NCBI RefSeq assembly: GCF_001262635.1
Contig: NZ_JXYH01000008.1
Location: 1-64,000, forward strand
Origin: Aestuariivita boseongensis
GTDB lineage: Bacteria > Pseudomonadota > Alphaproteobacteria > Rhodobacterales > Rhodobacteraceae
Direction of reading: 5' to 3'
Length of the DNA: 64,000 nucleotides
Below, piece after piece: positions 27,445 to 36,657 of this stretch. The stretch's first letter is position 1, and each line of letters begins with the position of its first letter. The notes below the pieces were generated by a model. It saw only the letters and a program-made list of their open reading frames with translations. It did not search any database and was not told the DNA's origin. Position numbers and translations under genes: made by a program.

Positions 27445-28193
27445 CACGCCCGCGCCTCATCCATCAGGCGGCGCATCTCGTGGATCGCCGGTTGCAGCCC
27501 GCGGAAGATCGCCTCTCCGATCAGGAAGTGACCGATATTCAGCTCCCGCACCTCGGGGAAGGCCGCGACGGGCTGCACGGTTTCATAGGTCAATCCATGC
27601 CCCACATGCACCTCAAGCCCCAGATCATGGGCAAAGGCCGACATCTCGCGCATCGCCTCAAGCTCGCGGTCGCGGTCGTCCAACCGGCCCTCGTGATGGG
27701 CGTCGCAATAGGCGCCGGAATGGAGCTCGATCACCTGCGCGCCGATCCGGTGCGCGGCCTCGATCTGGCGCTTGTCGGCGGCGATGAAGATCGACACCCG
27801 GCAGCCTGCCTCGCGCAGGGGCGCGATGAAATGGGCCAGTCTGTTTTCTTCGCGCGCCACTTCCAGCCCGCCTTCGGTTGTCCGTTCCTCCCGCTTTTCG
27901 GGCACGATGCAGACCGCATGCGGCTTGTGGCGCAACGCGATGGCCTGCATCTCAGTGGTCGCGGCCATCTCGAAATTCAGCGGCACGGTCAGAATATCCA
28001 TCAACCCTTCGATATCCGCGTCCGAGATATGGCGGCGATCCTCCCGCAAATGCGCGGTGATGCCCTCGGCGCCCGCCTCCTCGGCCAGCTTCGCGGCGCG
28101 CAGCGGATCGGGCGTGTCACCGCCGCGCGCATTGCGCACGGTGGCCACGTGGTCGATGTTCACGCCAAGGCGCAGATGGGTGGGGCCGGACAT
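27444..28193 (-). CDS. pdxJ: Pyridoxine 5'-phosphate synthase
   Basis: 249 residues. LGVNIDHVATVRNARGG near the start, GITAHLREDRRHI at about 43-55 and VHVGHGLTYE near 210 are conserved PdxJ motifs. The enzyme condenses 1-deoxyxylulose 5-phosphate with 3-amino-2-oxopropyl phosphate to form PNP, the vitamin B6 precursor. The pdxJ-acpS-lepB-rnc-era order is common, here with three membrane genes inserted. Confidence 0.95.
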   Translation of the reverse strand: MSGPTHLRLGVNIDHVATVRNARGGDTPDPLRAAKLAEEAGAEGITAHLREDRRHISDADIEGLMDILTVPLNFEMAATTEMQAIALRHKPHAVCIVPEKREERTTEGGLEVAREENRLAHFIAPLREAGCRVSIFIAADKRQIEAAHRIGAQVIELHSGAYCDAHHEGRLDDRDRELEAMREMSAFAHDLGLEVHVGHGLTYETVQPVAAFPEVRELNIGHFLIGEAIFRGLQPAIHEMRRLMDEARA

Positions 28194-28228
28194 GGGCGAA
28201 TCTCCAAACGTCAGAATTTGATCAAAAC

Positions 28229-28894
28229 CTAGTCCGCTTTGCGCTTGCCGTCAGCCTTGCTGGCCTTTTTCTCGGCCGCTTTCTGTTTGATCGCGGCCAG
28301 CTTGGCCTTGATCGCGCCCTTGCGGCGGTGCTGATAGGCGCGGATCAGGGGCACACTCAGGTAATAACAAACAGACGCGCAAATCACGCCGGGGATCAGA
28401 CCGCCAACAAGATAGGGAAAGAACACCTCGTCATAAAACACCGACAAACCGTGCCAGTCGGGCACCTGGTCGTTGAACAGCGTCATGAAATTGTGATGCA
28501 GATCCCGGCCGGCATCGGCGAATTTTCCGCCAAAGGATTTGTCGCTGGCTTCGAATTCGGTCCCCAGCAGCCAGTGCCCGGTCTGCAAGGACACAACGCC
28601 AATCGGCACATAGGTCAGCGGATTGCCAAAGAAGGTGGCCATGAGAGAGGCCAGGATGTTGCCCTGCAAAAGCCGCGCGATCAGCGCCGCCACCACGAAA
28701 TGCATTGTGTAAAAGGGCGTGAAGGTCACGAAGACGCCGGCCCAGATGCCGCGCGCGATCCGCTCGGGGCTGTCGGGCAGCCGCCGCACCCGGTGCTTGA
28801 CGTAATGGAACGCGCGCGTCCAACCGCCCCGGGGATACAGCGCCTCCCCAATCACCCGCAGCACGGATCGACGATCTCGGCGTTTGAATACCAA
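28229..28894 (-). CDS. DUF2062 domain membrane protein
   Basis: 221 residues. The DUF2062 core has RIARGIWAGVFVTFTPFYTMHF and GNPLTY, with two or three membrane helices and a Lys-rich cytoplasmic tail (AEKKASKADGKRKAD). Some DUF2062 proteins resemble glycosyltransferase-linked membrane domains; no role is established. It starts at TTG 28894 with AAGG nine bases upstream. It follows rsh by 32 bases. Confidence 0.82.
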   Translation of the reverse strand: MVFKRRDRRSVLRVIGEALYPRGGWTRAFHYVKHRVRRLPDSPERIARGIWAGVFVTFTPFYTMHFVVAALIARLLQGNILASLMATFFGNPLTYVPIGVVSLQTGHWLLGTEFEASDKSFGGKFADAGRDLHHNFMTLFNDQVPDWHGLSVFYDEVFFPYLVGGLIPGVICASVCYYLSVPLIRAYQHRRKGAIKAKLAAIKQKAAEKKASKADGKRKAD

Positions 28895-28926
28895 GTCTGA
28901 TTACCTTCTCGTGCCTTGGGCCCTGC

Positions 28927-31059
28927 TTACTCCGCGACCGCGCGGGGCGGGGCCATATCCCGGTGCCGTTCCAAAGCAGCCACATCGCTTTCGGCTTCCA
29001 AAGCCAGCATCAGCGAATGAAGCTGTTCGATATCTCTCAGTTCAACATCAATCAGAAGCCGGTAAAAATCTGGCTTCCGGTCGACAAAGTTCAAGTTCGA
29101 GATATTGGCCTTCTTCTCGCCGATCAATGTGCAAATACGCCCCAGTACCCCGGCGTCATTGCCAATCGTCAGGTCCAGTGTCGCACTATAGATCGGCGGA
29201 TGGGTGCCCGCATGCCAATGCAGATCGACCCAGCGGTCGGGCTGATCTTCGTATTCACCCAGCCGGTCGCAATCAATCGCATGGACCACAACACCCTTGC
29301 CACGGAAGGTGATGCCCACGATCCGTTCGCCCGGCAGGGGCTGACAGCAGGGCGCGCGTTCAAAAGACTGACCTGCCTGCAGACCGATCACCGCCCGGCG
29401 CGGCGAGATCTGGTCGCCCTCATCGGGCGCAAGTTCGGGGTAAACCGCCTGCACGACATCATGGCCGGTGATCTCGGCACTGCCCAACCGGGCCAGCAGA
29501 ACATCGCGATTGTCCAGCCGCAGATGCTTGGCGGCTGTATCCAGCGCCTTGTCGGTGGCCTTGCGGCCCACATGTTCGAAAGCCGCACGGGCCAGTTCCT
29601 GCCCCAGCTTGATGAAGCGTTCGCGGTCTACTTCCCGGAGGGATCGGCGGATCGCCGTCTTGGCCTTTCCGGTTGTGGCAATCTCAAGCCAGCTTGCCTG
29701 CGGGGTCTGACCTTCGGCGGTGATGATATCCACCGACTGCCCGTTCTTCAGCCGCGTCCACAAGGGCACGCGCAACCCATCCACCTTGGCCCCCACAATG
29801 GCCGAGCCGATGCGCGTGTGGATCGCATAGGCGAAATCAATCGGCGTCGCGCCACGGGGCAGCTTGACCACATCCCCCTTGGGCGTGAAGCAGAAGACCT
29901 GGTCGGAATACATCTCCAGCTTGACCGCTTCGAGGAATTCGTCGTGATCATCCTCCCCCTCGAACTGCTCGTTCAGGGATGCGATCCATTTGGCCGGGTC
30001 CACCGCAAAGGGGTTCTCCGACCGCACACCATCGCGGTACGACCAATGCGCCGCCACCCCGGTTTCGGCCACGTCATGCATCTGCCGGGTGCGGATCTGC
30101 ACCTCCACCCGTTTACCGTCGCGGCCTGACACGGTGGTGTGGATCGACCGGTATCCGTTTGATTTGGGCTGGCTGATGTAATCCTTGAACCGCCCCGGAA
30201 CCGCGCGCCAGCGGCGGTGGATCGCGCCCAGGGTGCGGTAACAATCCTCTTCCGTGTCGGTGATGATCCGGAAGCCATAGATATCGGACAGGCGCGAGAA
30301 ACCCTGATCCTTTTCCTGCATCTTGCGCCAGATCGAATAGGGTTTCTTGGCACGACCGAACACCTCGGCCTCGATGCCCGATTTGGCCAGTTCGGCGCGC
30401 ATATCGCTGGTGATGCGGTGAATGATGTCGCCGCTTTCCTTCTGCAGCGTGATGAAGCGGCGGATGATGGATTGACGGCCTTCCGGGTTCAGCACGCGGA
30501 AGGACAAATCCTCAAGCTCCTCGCGCATCCACTGCATCCCCATGCGGCCCGCCAGCGGCGCATAGATATCCATCGTCTCCCGGGCCTTCTGGGCCTGTTT
30601 GTCGGGGCGCATCGCCTTGATCGTGCGCATGTTGTGCAGACGGTCCGCCAGCTTGACCAGGATCACCCGCAGATCCTTCGACATCGCCATGAACAGCTTG
30701 CGGAAGTTCTCGGCCTGCTTGGTCTCGTGGCTGGACAGCTGCAGATTGGTCAGCTTGGTCACGCCATCGACCAGCATGGCGACCTCGTCGCCAAAGCGCT
30801 TGGTCACTTCCGAGTATGACGCCTTGGTGTCTTCGATCGTATCATGCAAAAGCGCGGTGATGATCGCCGCATCATCCAGCCGCTGTTCGGTCAGGATGGC
30901 CGCCACCGCGACGGGGTGCGAGAAATAGGGCTCCCCAGAATGGCGGAACTGCCCCTCATGCATCTCGCGGCCAAATTCATAGGCCGCGGCAATGCGTTCA
31001 GCGTTTGTCTTGGGGTTGTAGGCGCGGACCAGCGCGATCAGGTCATCAGCAGTGATCAT
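28927..31059 (-). CDS. rsh: Bifunctional (p)ppGpp synthetase/hydrolase, RelA/SpoT family
   Basis: 710 residues. The N-terminal HD hydrolase domain contains HD at 72-73 and ED at 76-77 (LLHDTIED). The synthetase domain has YGFRII and PKSNGYRSIHTTV around 250-320, followed by TGS and a C-terminal ACT domain. It makes and degrades the stringent-response alarmone and is the single long RSH usual in alphaproteobacteria. It sits 19 bases after rpoZ, a conserved pairing (rpoZ-spoT). Confidence 0.95.
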   Translation of the reverse strand: MITADDLIALVRAYNPKTNAERIAAAYEFGREMHEGQFRHSGEPYFSHPVAVAAILTEQRLDDAAIITALLHDTIEDTKASYSEVTKRFGDEVAMLVDGVTKLTNLQLSSHETKQAENFRKLFMAMSKDLRVILVKLADRLHNMRTIKAMRPDKQAQKARETMDIYAPLAGRMGMQWMREELEDLSFRVLNPEGRQSIIRRFITLQKESGDIIHRITSDMRAELAKSGIEAEVFGRAKKPYSIWRKMQEKDQGFSRLSDIYGFRIITDTEEDCYRTLGAIHRRWRAVPGRFKDYISQPKSNGYRSIHTTVSGRDGKRVEVQIRTRQMHDVAETGVAAHWSYRDGVRSENPFAVDPAKWIASLNEQFEGEDDHDEFLEAVKLEMYSDQVFCFTPKGDVVKLPRGATPIDFAYAIHTRIGSAIVGAKVDGLRVPLWTRLKNGQSVDIITAEGQTPQASWLEIATTGKAKTAIRRSLREVDRERFIKLGQELARAAFEHVGRKATDKALDTAAKHLRLDNRDVLLARLGSAEITGHDVVQAVYPELAPDEGDQISPRRAVIGLQAGQSFERAPCCQPLPGERIVGITFRGKGVVVHAIDCDRLGEYEDQPDRWVDLHWHAGTHPPIYSATLDLTIGNDAGVLGRICTLIGEKKANISNLNFVDRKPDFYRLLIDVELRDIEQLHSLMLALEAESDVAALERHRDMAPPRAVAE

Positions 31060-31078
31060 GCGGTCCTTACCCGAGGTG

Positions 31079-31432
31079 TTAGCCCTGCCCTTGCGCCTCC
31101 ATCAGCGCGCGCAGGAGTTTCTCTTCCGACATGTCGTCATCGGCGGGCTTGTCGGATTCAGCACCCATCAGAAGCGCCATCTGGTCTTCTTCTGGCTCGT
31201 CGACTTCGATCTGGGTCTGGTTCGATTCGATCAAACGCTCGCGCAGCTCATCGGCGCTTTGCGTTTCTTCGGCGATCTCGCGCAGCGCAACGACGGGGTT
31301 CTTGTCGTTGTCGCGATCCACGGTGATCGCGGCACCGGCCGAAATCTCACGTGCGCGGTGCGCAGAGAGCATCACCAACTCGAACCGGTTGGGAACTTTG
31401 TCGACGCAATCTTCAACCGTCACGCGGGCCAT
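31079..31432 (-). CDS. rpoZ: RNA polymerase omega subunit
   Basis: 117 residues starting [30 protein letters not shown]-like sequence, the standard omega N-terminus, with a longer acidic C-terminal tail typical of Rhodobacterales. It stabilises RNA polymerase and contributes to the ppGpp site. ATG 31432 is chosen; a frame extending to 31591 overlaps folK and is not supported. Confidence 0.94.
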   Translation of the reverse strand: MARVTVEDCVDKVPNRFELVMLSAHRAREISAGAAITVDRDNDKNPVVALREIAEETQSADELRERLIESNQTQIEVDEPEEDQMALLMGAESDKPADDDMSEEKLLRALMEAQGQG

Positions 31433-31559
31433 CGGGGAACTCCAATCATCATTCTGGTCCAGAAAGCGCTTATCTAATGGCAAAGACGATGCTTGACAAC
31501 CCGCGATCTGACGTCCCCGACACCCAAATGGGCCAATAATTGCAGCGCTTTCGGCCCGT

Positions 31560-32117
31560 TCAGATCGCGCGCACCTCGCGCCGGTCCGCATCCGGCAGCG
31601 CGGCCAGCATCTCGCGCACGCTCAGACCGGACAGCGGATGGCGCCAATCGGGCGCGATATCGGCAAGCGGCGTCAGCACAAAGGCCCGATCCGCCAGCCG
31701 CGGATGGGGCAAAACCAGCGCATCGGGCGCGCGCAGCTTCTGTTCCTCTGCCGGCAGATCCATCCAGCTTTGCACCGTTTCCGCATCGGGCAGTACCGCA
31801 TCACCCACCGCGATCAGATCCAGATCCAGCGTCCGCATCCCCCAGCGCGTGTCCCGCGTGCGGCCCATGCGTGCCTCGACCCGGTGCAGCGCCTCCAGAA
31901 TGCCGCGCGGATCAAGGCTGCTACCGACGCTCACGGCCGCATTCACGTAATCCGGACCAGCCCCTGCCGGGAAACACGGCGTTTCAAAGAATCGGCTGAC
32001 CGACCGAATCACCAGCCCCTCAGACGCCATCTCCATCAGCGCCCGCTTCAGATTTGACGTAGGGTCACCCTCTGGATCTGGCAGATTTGACCCTAGGGCA
32101 ACCAGCGCAATTGACAC
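31560..32117 (-). CDS. folK: 7,8-dihydro-6-hydroxymethylpterin pyrophosphokinase
   Basis: About 185 residues. [14 protein letters not shown] at the N-terminus and [22 protein letters not shown] near 95-115 are the HPPK pterin- and ATP-binding motifs. The enzyme makes the dihydropterin diphosphate used by dihydropteroate synthase in folate biosynthesis. The start is uncertain: GTG 32117 has AGGAG 11 bases upstream, while GTG 32129 would be adjacent to that site. It is divergent from the NYN gene. Confidence 0.88.
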   Translation of the reverse strand: MSIALVALGSNLPDPEGDPTSNLKRALMEMASEGLVIRSVSRFFETPCFPAGAGPDYVNAAVSVGSSLDPRGILEALHRVEARMGRTRDTRWGMRTLDLDLIAVGDAVLPDAETVQSWMDLPAEEQKLRAPDALVLPHPRLADRAFVLTPLADIAPDWRHPLSGLSVREMLAALPDADRREVRAI

Positions 32118-32265
32118 AATTTCGTTCACTCCTGACCTACCATCGCCTGTTTGACCGGGTTGTGATACACTCAATGCGCTCTATTTTATCGGAACTGGGT
32201 GCGCGCCTGTCCCCAAAACACTCACGGATACTCTTGCGCGCCTCCCTATCGGAAGGAAAGTTTAG

Positions 32266-32835
32266 ATGTTTTACAAGGACGAACGGCTTGCGCTGTTCAT
32301 CGATGGTTCGAACTTGTATGCCGCTGCGAAAGCGCTGGGGTTCGACATCGACTACAAGCTTCTGCGGCAGGAATTCATGCGTCGTGGCAAGCTTCTGAGG
32401 GCGTTCTACTACACAGCCTTGCTGGAGAATGATGAATATTCTCCGATCCGGCCCCTGGTCGACTGGCTGCACTACAACGGCTTCACCATGGTGACCAAGC
32501 CCGCCAAGGAATACACCGACAGCATGGGCCGCCGGAAAGTCAAAGGGAACATGGATATCGAACTTGCCGTCGATGCCATGGAACTGGCCCCCCGCGTCGA
32601 TCATATCGTGCTGTTTTCAGGCGACGGCGATTTCCGCCCGCTGGTGGAAAGCCTGCAGCGTCAGGGCGTGCGCGTGTCGGTCGTGTCGACCATTCGCAGC
32701 CAGCCGCCCATGATCTCGGACGAGCTGCGCCGCCAGGCCGACAATTTCATCGAACTGAGCGACCTGAAAGAGGTCATCGGCCGTCCCCCTCGGGATACCG
32801 ATGTCGACGACTCGGCCGTCGCCGCAAACGGCTAA
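32266..32835 (+). CDS. NYN-domain protein (LabA/DUF88 family), putative RNase
   Basis: 189 residues of PIN-like NYN fold. Acidic residues expected for metal binding are Asp13 (FIDGSN), Asp97 and Asp103 (KGNMDIELAVDAM) and Asp120/Asp122 (SGDGDF), so the site looks intact. LabA-like proteins are thought to cut RNA, but targets are unknown. ATG 32266 is preceded by GGAAGGAAAG. Its last four bases overlap the end of the convergent B12-binding gene. Confidence 0.88.
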   Translation: MFYKDERLALFIDGSNLYAAAKALGFDIDYKLLRQEFMRRGKLLRAFYYTALLENDEYSPIRPLVDWLHYNGFTMVTKPAKEYTDSMGRRKVKGNMDIELAVDAMELAPRVDHIVLFSGDGDFRPLVESLQRQGVRVSVVSTIRSQPPMISDELRRQADNFIELSDLKEVIGRPPRDTDVDDSAVAANG

Positions 32836-33644
32836 CGCCCCATCTTCCGGGGCTTGGGAACGTTTTTCAGAAGGCGCTGGACAACCTCCAGCGCCGTTTC
32901 GACGTCTTTGACGACGGCATCAATGCCGACCTGAGACAGGAAGTCAGGTTCGCTCTTGGCAATTTCACCGCTCAACAGGATCTTGAGATCGGGCCTGGCC
33001 ACGCGCAGCGCAACCACCAGCCGCAACAGCGCCGCGCGCGTCCTGCGCCCCGAGGCCGACAGACCCACCAGAACGATATCGACATCCTGTGCGGCCTTCA
33101 CGATCTGATCGTGATCCAGGTCGATCAGATGCACCACATCCCAGCCCTCCCTGCGGAAGACATCGACGGCCATCTTTACCCCCAGAACATGCTTTTCCCC
33201 GGGAATGGCGGCAAAAGCGATCTTGGGGCTTTGCGTGGCGATCGGCGGCGGTGACTTTCGGCGCAGCGCATCCAGGATGATGTAGATCCGGGTCGTGGCC
33301 AGCCCCACCTCTTCAAAGCTGACCTCGTTGCGCTGCCAGCGTGTCCCCAGCTGCCGCGCGGCCTCCGCCAGGTAATTCTGGTAGACCCGCTCGACCGGCA
33401 CACCGGCATCGATCAGCTGATCAATCATCCGATTGGCCGCGAAGGGGTATTTCGCACAGAGCAGATGCGTCAGCTTGCGCACCTCGTTCTGTGGCGCGGT
33501 CCAGTCATGCGTGTCGCGCTCGTTCAGACGCGTGATCACCTCATGCGCAAGGTTACGGATCGCCGAAACCGACAAAACCTGTTTCAGAGTGGCCAGATCA
33601 GGCTGCGCCAGCCAGGTCTGCTTCGGCCTTTTGTCTTCCGTCAT
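32832..33644 (-). CDS. Cobalamin-binding-domain regulator-like protein
   Basis: 270 residues. A helical N-terminal half contains LGTRWQRNEVSFEEVGLAT, which resembles the cap of B12-binding regulators, but with EEV where CarH has EH. The C-terminal Rossmann-like domain has EKHVLG (150-155), an ExHxxG variant of the cobalamin-ligating DxHxxG, with His152 present. Relatives include PpaA/AerR, which modulate PpsR-type repressors. No DNA-binding domain is evident. ATG 33644 is chosen; the extension to 33767 is not supported. Confidence 0.75.
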   Translation of the reverse strand: MTEDKRPKQTWLAQPDLATLKQVLSVSAIRNLAHEVITRLNERDTHDWTAPQNEVRKLTHLLCAKYPFAANRMIDQLIDAGVPVERVYQNYLAEAARQLGTRWQRNEVSFEEVGLATTRIYIILDALRRKSPPPIATQSPKIAFAAIPGEKHVLGVKMAVDVFRREGWDVVHLIDLDHDQIVKAAQDVDIVLVGLSASGRRTRAALLRLVVALRVARPDLKILLSGEIAKSEPDFLSQVGIDAVVKDVETALEVVQRLLKNVPKPRKMGR

Positions 33645-33696
33645 CAGGCTGCTCCGTCCCCTCGCCTGGTTCAGAATCACGTCCTCCGTCCGGGCA

Positions 33697-33712
33697 GTAT
33701 ACGAAGATATAC
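33697..33712 (-). promoter_or_regulatory. GTATA...TATAC dyad upstream of the B12-binding gene
   Basis: GTATA (33697-33701) and TATAC (33708-33712) form an inverted repeat with a six-base centre, about 55 bases before the start codon at 33644, overlapping where a promoter would lie. It could be an operator or simply an AT-rich -10 region. Confidence 0.25.
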
Positions 33713-33822
33713 ATTTAATGCATCCCAGATGTCCCAATTCCCGCAAAGGGCTTTGCCTGCTGCGCAACCGGACTGGACGATCGGACGCTTAGGCCTTACC
33801 TCTTGACCCCAAGGAGACGCCC

Positions 33823-34773
33823 ATGACCAAACCGCCCCTCACCGTCTATCTGGCCGCGCCGCGCGGGTTCTGCGCTGGCGTCGACCGCGCCATCAAGATC
33901 GTTGAAATGGCGCTCGAGAAATGGGGCGCGCCGGTCTATGTCCGCCACGAGATCGTGCACAACAAATACGTCGTGGACGGGCTGCGCGACAAAGGCGCGG
34001 TTTTCGTCGAAGAGCTTGACCAATGCCCCGATGACCGCCCGGTGATCTTTTCTGCTCATGGGGTGCCCAAATCCGTTCCCGCCGCCGCCGCCGCGCGTGA
34101 AATGATCTATGTGGACGCCACCTGCCCGCTGGTGTCGAAGGTCCATATCGAAGCCCAGCGCCACCACGAACGCGGGTTGCAGATGATCATGATCGGCCAT
34201 GAAGGCCACCCCGAAACCGTGGGCACAATGGGCCAACTGCCCGCCGGTGAGGTGCTGCTTGTCGAAACCGTCGAAGACGTGGCCACGGTCGAGGTCCGCG
34301 ATCCCGACAAGCTGGCCTTCGTCACCCAGACCACGCTCAGCGTGGATGACACCGCCGATATCGTTGCCGCACTGCAAGCGCGCTTCCCCAATATCGTGGG
34401 CCCCCACAAGGAAGATATCTGCTACGCCACCACGAACCGGCAGGAGGCCGTCAAGGCCATGGCCCCCAAGGCCGACGCCATGCTTGTGGTGGGCGCGCCC
34501 AATTCGTCGAATTCCAAACGCCTGGTCGAAGTCGGTGCGCGCGCGGGCTGCGATTATGCCCAGCTGGTGCAACGCGCCTCTGACATCGACTGGCGCGCGC
34601 TTGAAGGTATCTCCAGCATCGGGATCACCGCCGGAGCGTCCGCCCCGGAAAACCTGGTGAACGAGGTGATCGACGCCTTCCGCGACAAATATGACGTGAC
34701 TGTCGAGCAGGTGGAAACCGCCGTCGAAAACGTCGAATTCAAAGTGCCCCGCGTGCTGCGCGAACCCGCCTGA
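33823..34773 (+). CDS. ispH: 4-hydroxy-3-methylbut-2-enyl diphosphate reductase
   Basis: 316 residues. Three iron-sulfur ligands are visible: Cys17 (PRGFCAGV), Cys101 (ATCPLV) and Cys200 (EDICYAT). Active-site motifs [15 protein letters not shown] and TQTTLS are present. It performs the last step of the MEP pathway, giving IPP and DMAPP. ATG 33823 has AAGGAG upstream. It is followed by the DUF3429, methyltransferase and rnhA genes on the same strand. Confidence 0.96.
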   Translation: MTKPPLTVYLAAPRGFCAGVDRAIKIVEMALEKWGAPVYVRHEIVHNKYVVDGLRDKGAVFVEELDQCPDDRPVIFSAHGVPKSVPAAAAAREMIYVDATCPLVSKVHIEAQRHHERGLQMIMIGHEGHPETVGTMGQLPAGEVLLVETVEDVATVEVRDPDKLAFVTQTTLSVDDTADIVAALQARFPNIVGPHKEDICYATTNRQEAVKAMAPKADAMLVVGAPNSSNSKRLVEVGARAGCDYAQLVQRASDIDWRALEGISSIGITAGASAPENLVNEVIDAFRDKYDVTVEQVETAVENVEFKVPRVLREPA

Positions 34774-34801
34774 GCCCTGCAGCCGCCAAGCCCTGAACCG
34801 G

Positions 34802-35266
34802 ATGACCCATCCAATGACGCGTATTCCCACCGCCCCGCTGATCCTTGGCCTGGCCGGCCTGATCCCCTTTCTCTGGGGCGCGGCAACCTATCTTTATGCG
34901 CCGCTGGCCAATTGGGGGGCTGGCACCTTTGGCCCACGCTTTGTCGGGCCGTATGTGCAGCTTTTCTATGGCTCCGTCATTCTCAGCTTCATGTCCGGCG
35001 TGCTCTGGGGCTTTGCCACGAAGACCGACGGCGCACGGGCGGCCACCGGTTATGCCCTGTCGGTCCTTCCGGCACTCTGGGCCTTCTTCATGACAGGAGG
35101 CGGCCCGGTCAGCGCGGGCACCAACCTGATCTTCGGCTTCCTGGGCCTGCTGATCCTGGATTACGCCTTCTCCACCTGGGGCCTGACACCCGCATGGTGG
35201 ATGCGCCTGCGCGTGCTTCTGACCAGCATCGTCGTGGCCTGCCTCGCTGTGGGAGTGTTCCTGTGA
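34802..35266 (+). CDS. DUF3429 membrane protein
   Basis: 154 residues with about five hydrophobic helices. APLILGLAGLIPFLWGA, YGSVILSFMSGVLWGFA and LLILDYAFSTWGLTPAWW match the DUF3429 pattern. The function is unknown. The start may be ATG 34802 or ATG 34814. Its stop overlaps the next gene's GTG by four bases. Confidence 0.82.
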   Translation: MTHPMTRIPTAPLILGLAGLIPFLWGAATYLYAPLANWGAGTFGPRFVGPYVQLFYGSVILSFMSGVLWGFATKTDGARAATGYALSVLPALWAFFMTGGGPVSAGTNLIFGFLGLLILDYAFSTWGLTPAWWMRLRVLLTSIVVACLAVGVFL

Positions 35267-35862
35267 TCGACCCGGAAACCATCGCCGTCTACGACGCGCG
35301 CGCAGCCGATTACGCGGACCGGATCGGCAAGGAAGCCGCGCCACAACCGCAAGCCGACAGCTTCCTGTCGCATCTGCCCGAAACGGCTGACATCCTTGAT
35401 CTGGGTTGCGGCCCGGGCACGGCAGCGGCCTATTTCGCGCAGGCCGGGCACCGCGTCACCGCCACCGATGCCAGCGCGTCGATGATCGACATGGCCGCGC
35501 GCCACGAAGGCGTCACCGCGCGGCAGGAAACCTTCAGCGCGCTCACCGGCACCGGCATCTATGACGGGATCTGGGCCAACTTCTCGCTTCTGCACGCGGA
35601 ACGCGCCGCACTGCCCAATCACCTGCAGGCCATCGCCACAGCGCTCAGACCGGGCGGCATTTTCCATATCGGCATGAAACTCGGGCACTCCTCGACACGC
35701 GACCGCCTCGGCCGCCGCTATACCTTCGTCATGCAAGACGAACTGACCGGTCTTCTGACCGACGTGGGCCTCACGCCCGTCACCCACTGGACCGGGTCCG
35801 GCGTCGGCTTTGCCGGCACCGACGACCCCTGGATCGTCATGCAAGCCCGCAAGAATGCCTGA
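35263..35862 (+). CDS. Class I SAM-dependent methyltransferase
   Basis: 199 residues from GTG 35263. Motif [14 protein letters not shown] (SAM binding) is followed by [13 protein letters not shown] (acidic loop) and a post-I region with [11 protein letters not shown]. The substrate is not predictable. The GTGA overlap with the DUF3429 gene and eight-base overlap with rnhA make a tight cluster. A frame reading back to 34912 covers DUF3429 in another phase and is rejected. Confidence 0.87.
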   Translation: MIDPETIAVYDARAADYADRIGKEAAPQPQADSFLSHLPETADILDLGCGPGTAAAYFAQAGHRVTATDASASMIDMAARHEGVTARQETFSALTGTGIYDGIWANFSLLHAERAALPNHLQAIATALRPGGIFHIGMKLGHSSTRDRLGRRYTFVMQDELTGLLTDVGLTPVTHWTGSGVGFAGTDDPWIVMQARKNA

Positions 35863-36322
35863 GCTTTTCGCCTATACCGACGGGGCCTGCTCCGGCAATC
35901 CCGGCCCGGGCGGCTGGGGCGTGCTGATGCGCGCCAAGGACGGCGACACCATCCTGAAAGAACGCGAGCTGAACGGTGGAGAGGCCGAGACCACCAACAA
36001 CCGCATGGAGCTTCTGGCCGCCATCAACGCGCTGGAAGCGCTGGCCCGACCCTCCAGCATCACCATCGTCACAGACAGCCAATACGTGAAAAACGGGGTC
36101 ACCGGATGGATCCACGGCTGGAAGCGCAATGGCTGGAAGACCGCGAACAAGAAACCCGTCAAGAATGTTGAGCTCTGGCAACGCCTGGATGAGGCTCAGA
36201 CCCGACATGACGTGACCTGGGAATGGGTCAAAGGCCATGCGGGCCATCCTGAAAACGAACGCGCCGATGAACTCGCACGGGCCGGCATGGCCCCTTTCAA
36301 ACCAAAGGCCAAATCAAGCTGA
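35855..36322 (+). CDS. rnhA: Ribonuclease HI
   Basis: 155 residues, as usual. Metal-binding residues Asp9 ([15 protein letters not shown]), Glu52 (NNRMELLA) and Asp74 (VTDSQYV) are intact, and [17 protein letters not shown] carries the conserved His and final Asp. It removes RNA from RNA/DNA hybrids. ATG 35855 overlaps the end of the methyltransferase gene. Confidence 0.95.
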   Translation: MPELFAYTDGACSGNPGPGGWGVLMRAKDGDTILKERELNGGEAETTNNRMELLAAINALEALARPSSITIVTDSQYVKNGVTGWIHGWKRNGWKTANKKPVKNVELWQRLDEAQTRHDVTWEWVKGHAGHPENERADELARAGMAPFKPKAKSS

Positions 36323-36347
36323 CCGTCAGCTCAACTGCACGGTCCCG

Positions 36348-36370
36348 CTGCTTCTTCTTGCTAAAAATAC
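36348..36370 (+). repeat. Intergenic element, copy B of the CTGCTTCTT...AAAATAC motif
   Basis: This lies between the convergent rnhA and GlsB genes and closely matches 21570-21593. The rest of the 94-base gap shows nothing else. Confidence 0.4.
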
Positions 36371-36416
36371 GGAACACAGCGCCTGCCCCAGGCACCGACG
36401 CGCCTCAAACCGGGCG

Positions 36417-36653
36417 CTACCGCCGCCAATGGAACGGAACGATGATCAGCGCGCCGATGGAGGATATCACGGCATTCAGTCCCGGACTGCCAAAGCTGAT
36501 CCCGAACATGATGCGGACAAAGTAAAACAGGAACGCACCGCCCACGCAGATGATGATCGATTGGATGATGCCGTTCCGGGTCCAGCCCGTCTTTTCCGAG
36601 GCATAGCCGATGATGCCCGCGATCACGACCGTACCCATCAATGTCAGAAACAT
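36417..36653 (-). CDS. GlsB/YeaQ/YmgE family membrane protein
   Basis: 78 residues with three hydrophobic helices. GIIGYASEKTGW at the start and GGAFLFYFVRIMFG in the middle, then a Gly/Ala-rich last helix, fit the transglycosylase-associated (YeaQ) family, linked to general stress but without a defined mechanism. It begins four bases after fmt, so it is the last cistron of the def-fmt run. Confidence 0.82.
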   Translation of the reverse strand: MFLTLMGTVVIAGIIGYASEKTGWTRNGIIQSIIICVGGAFLFYFVRIMFGISFGSPGLNAVISSIGALIIVPFHWRR

Positions 36654-36657
36654 CTGC

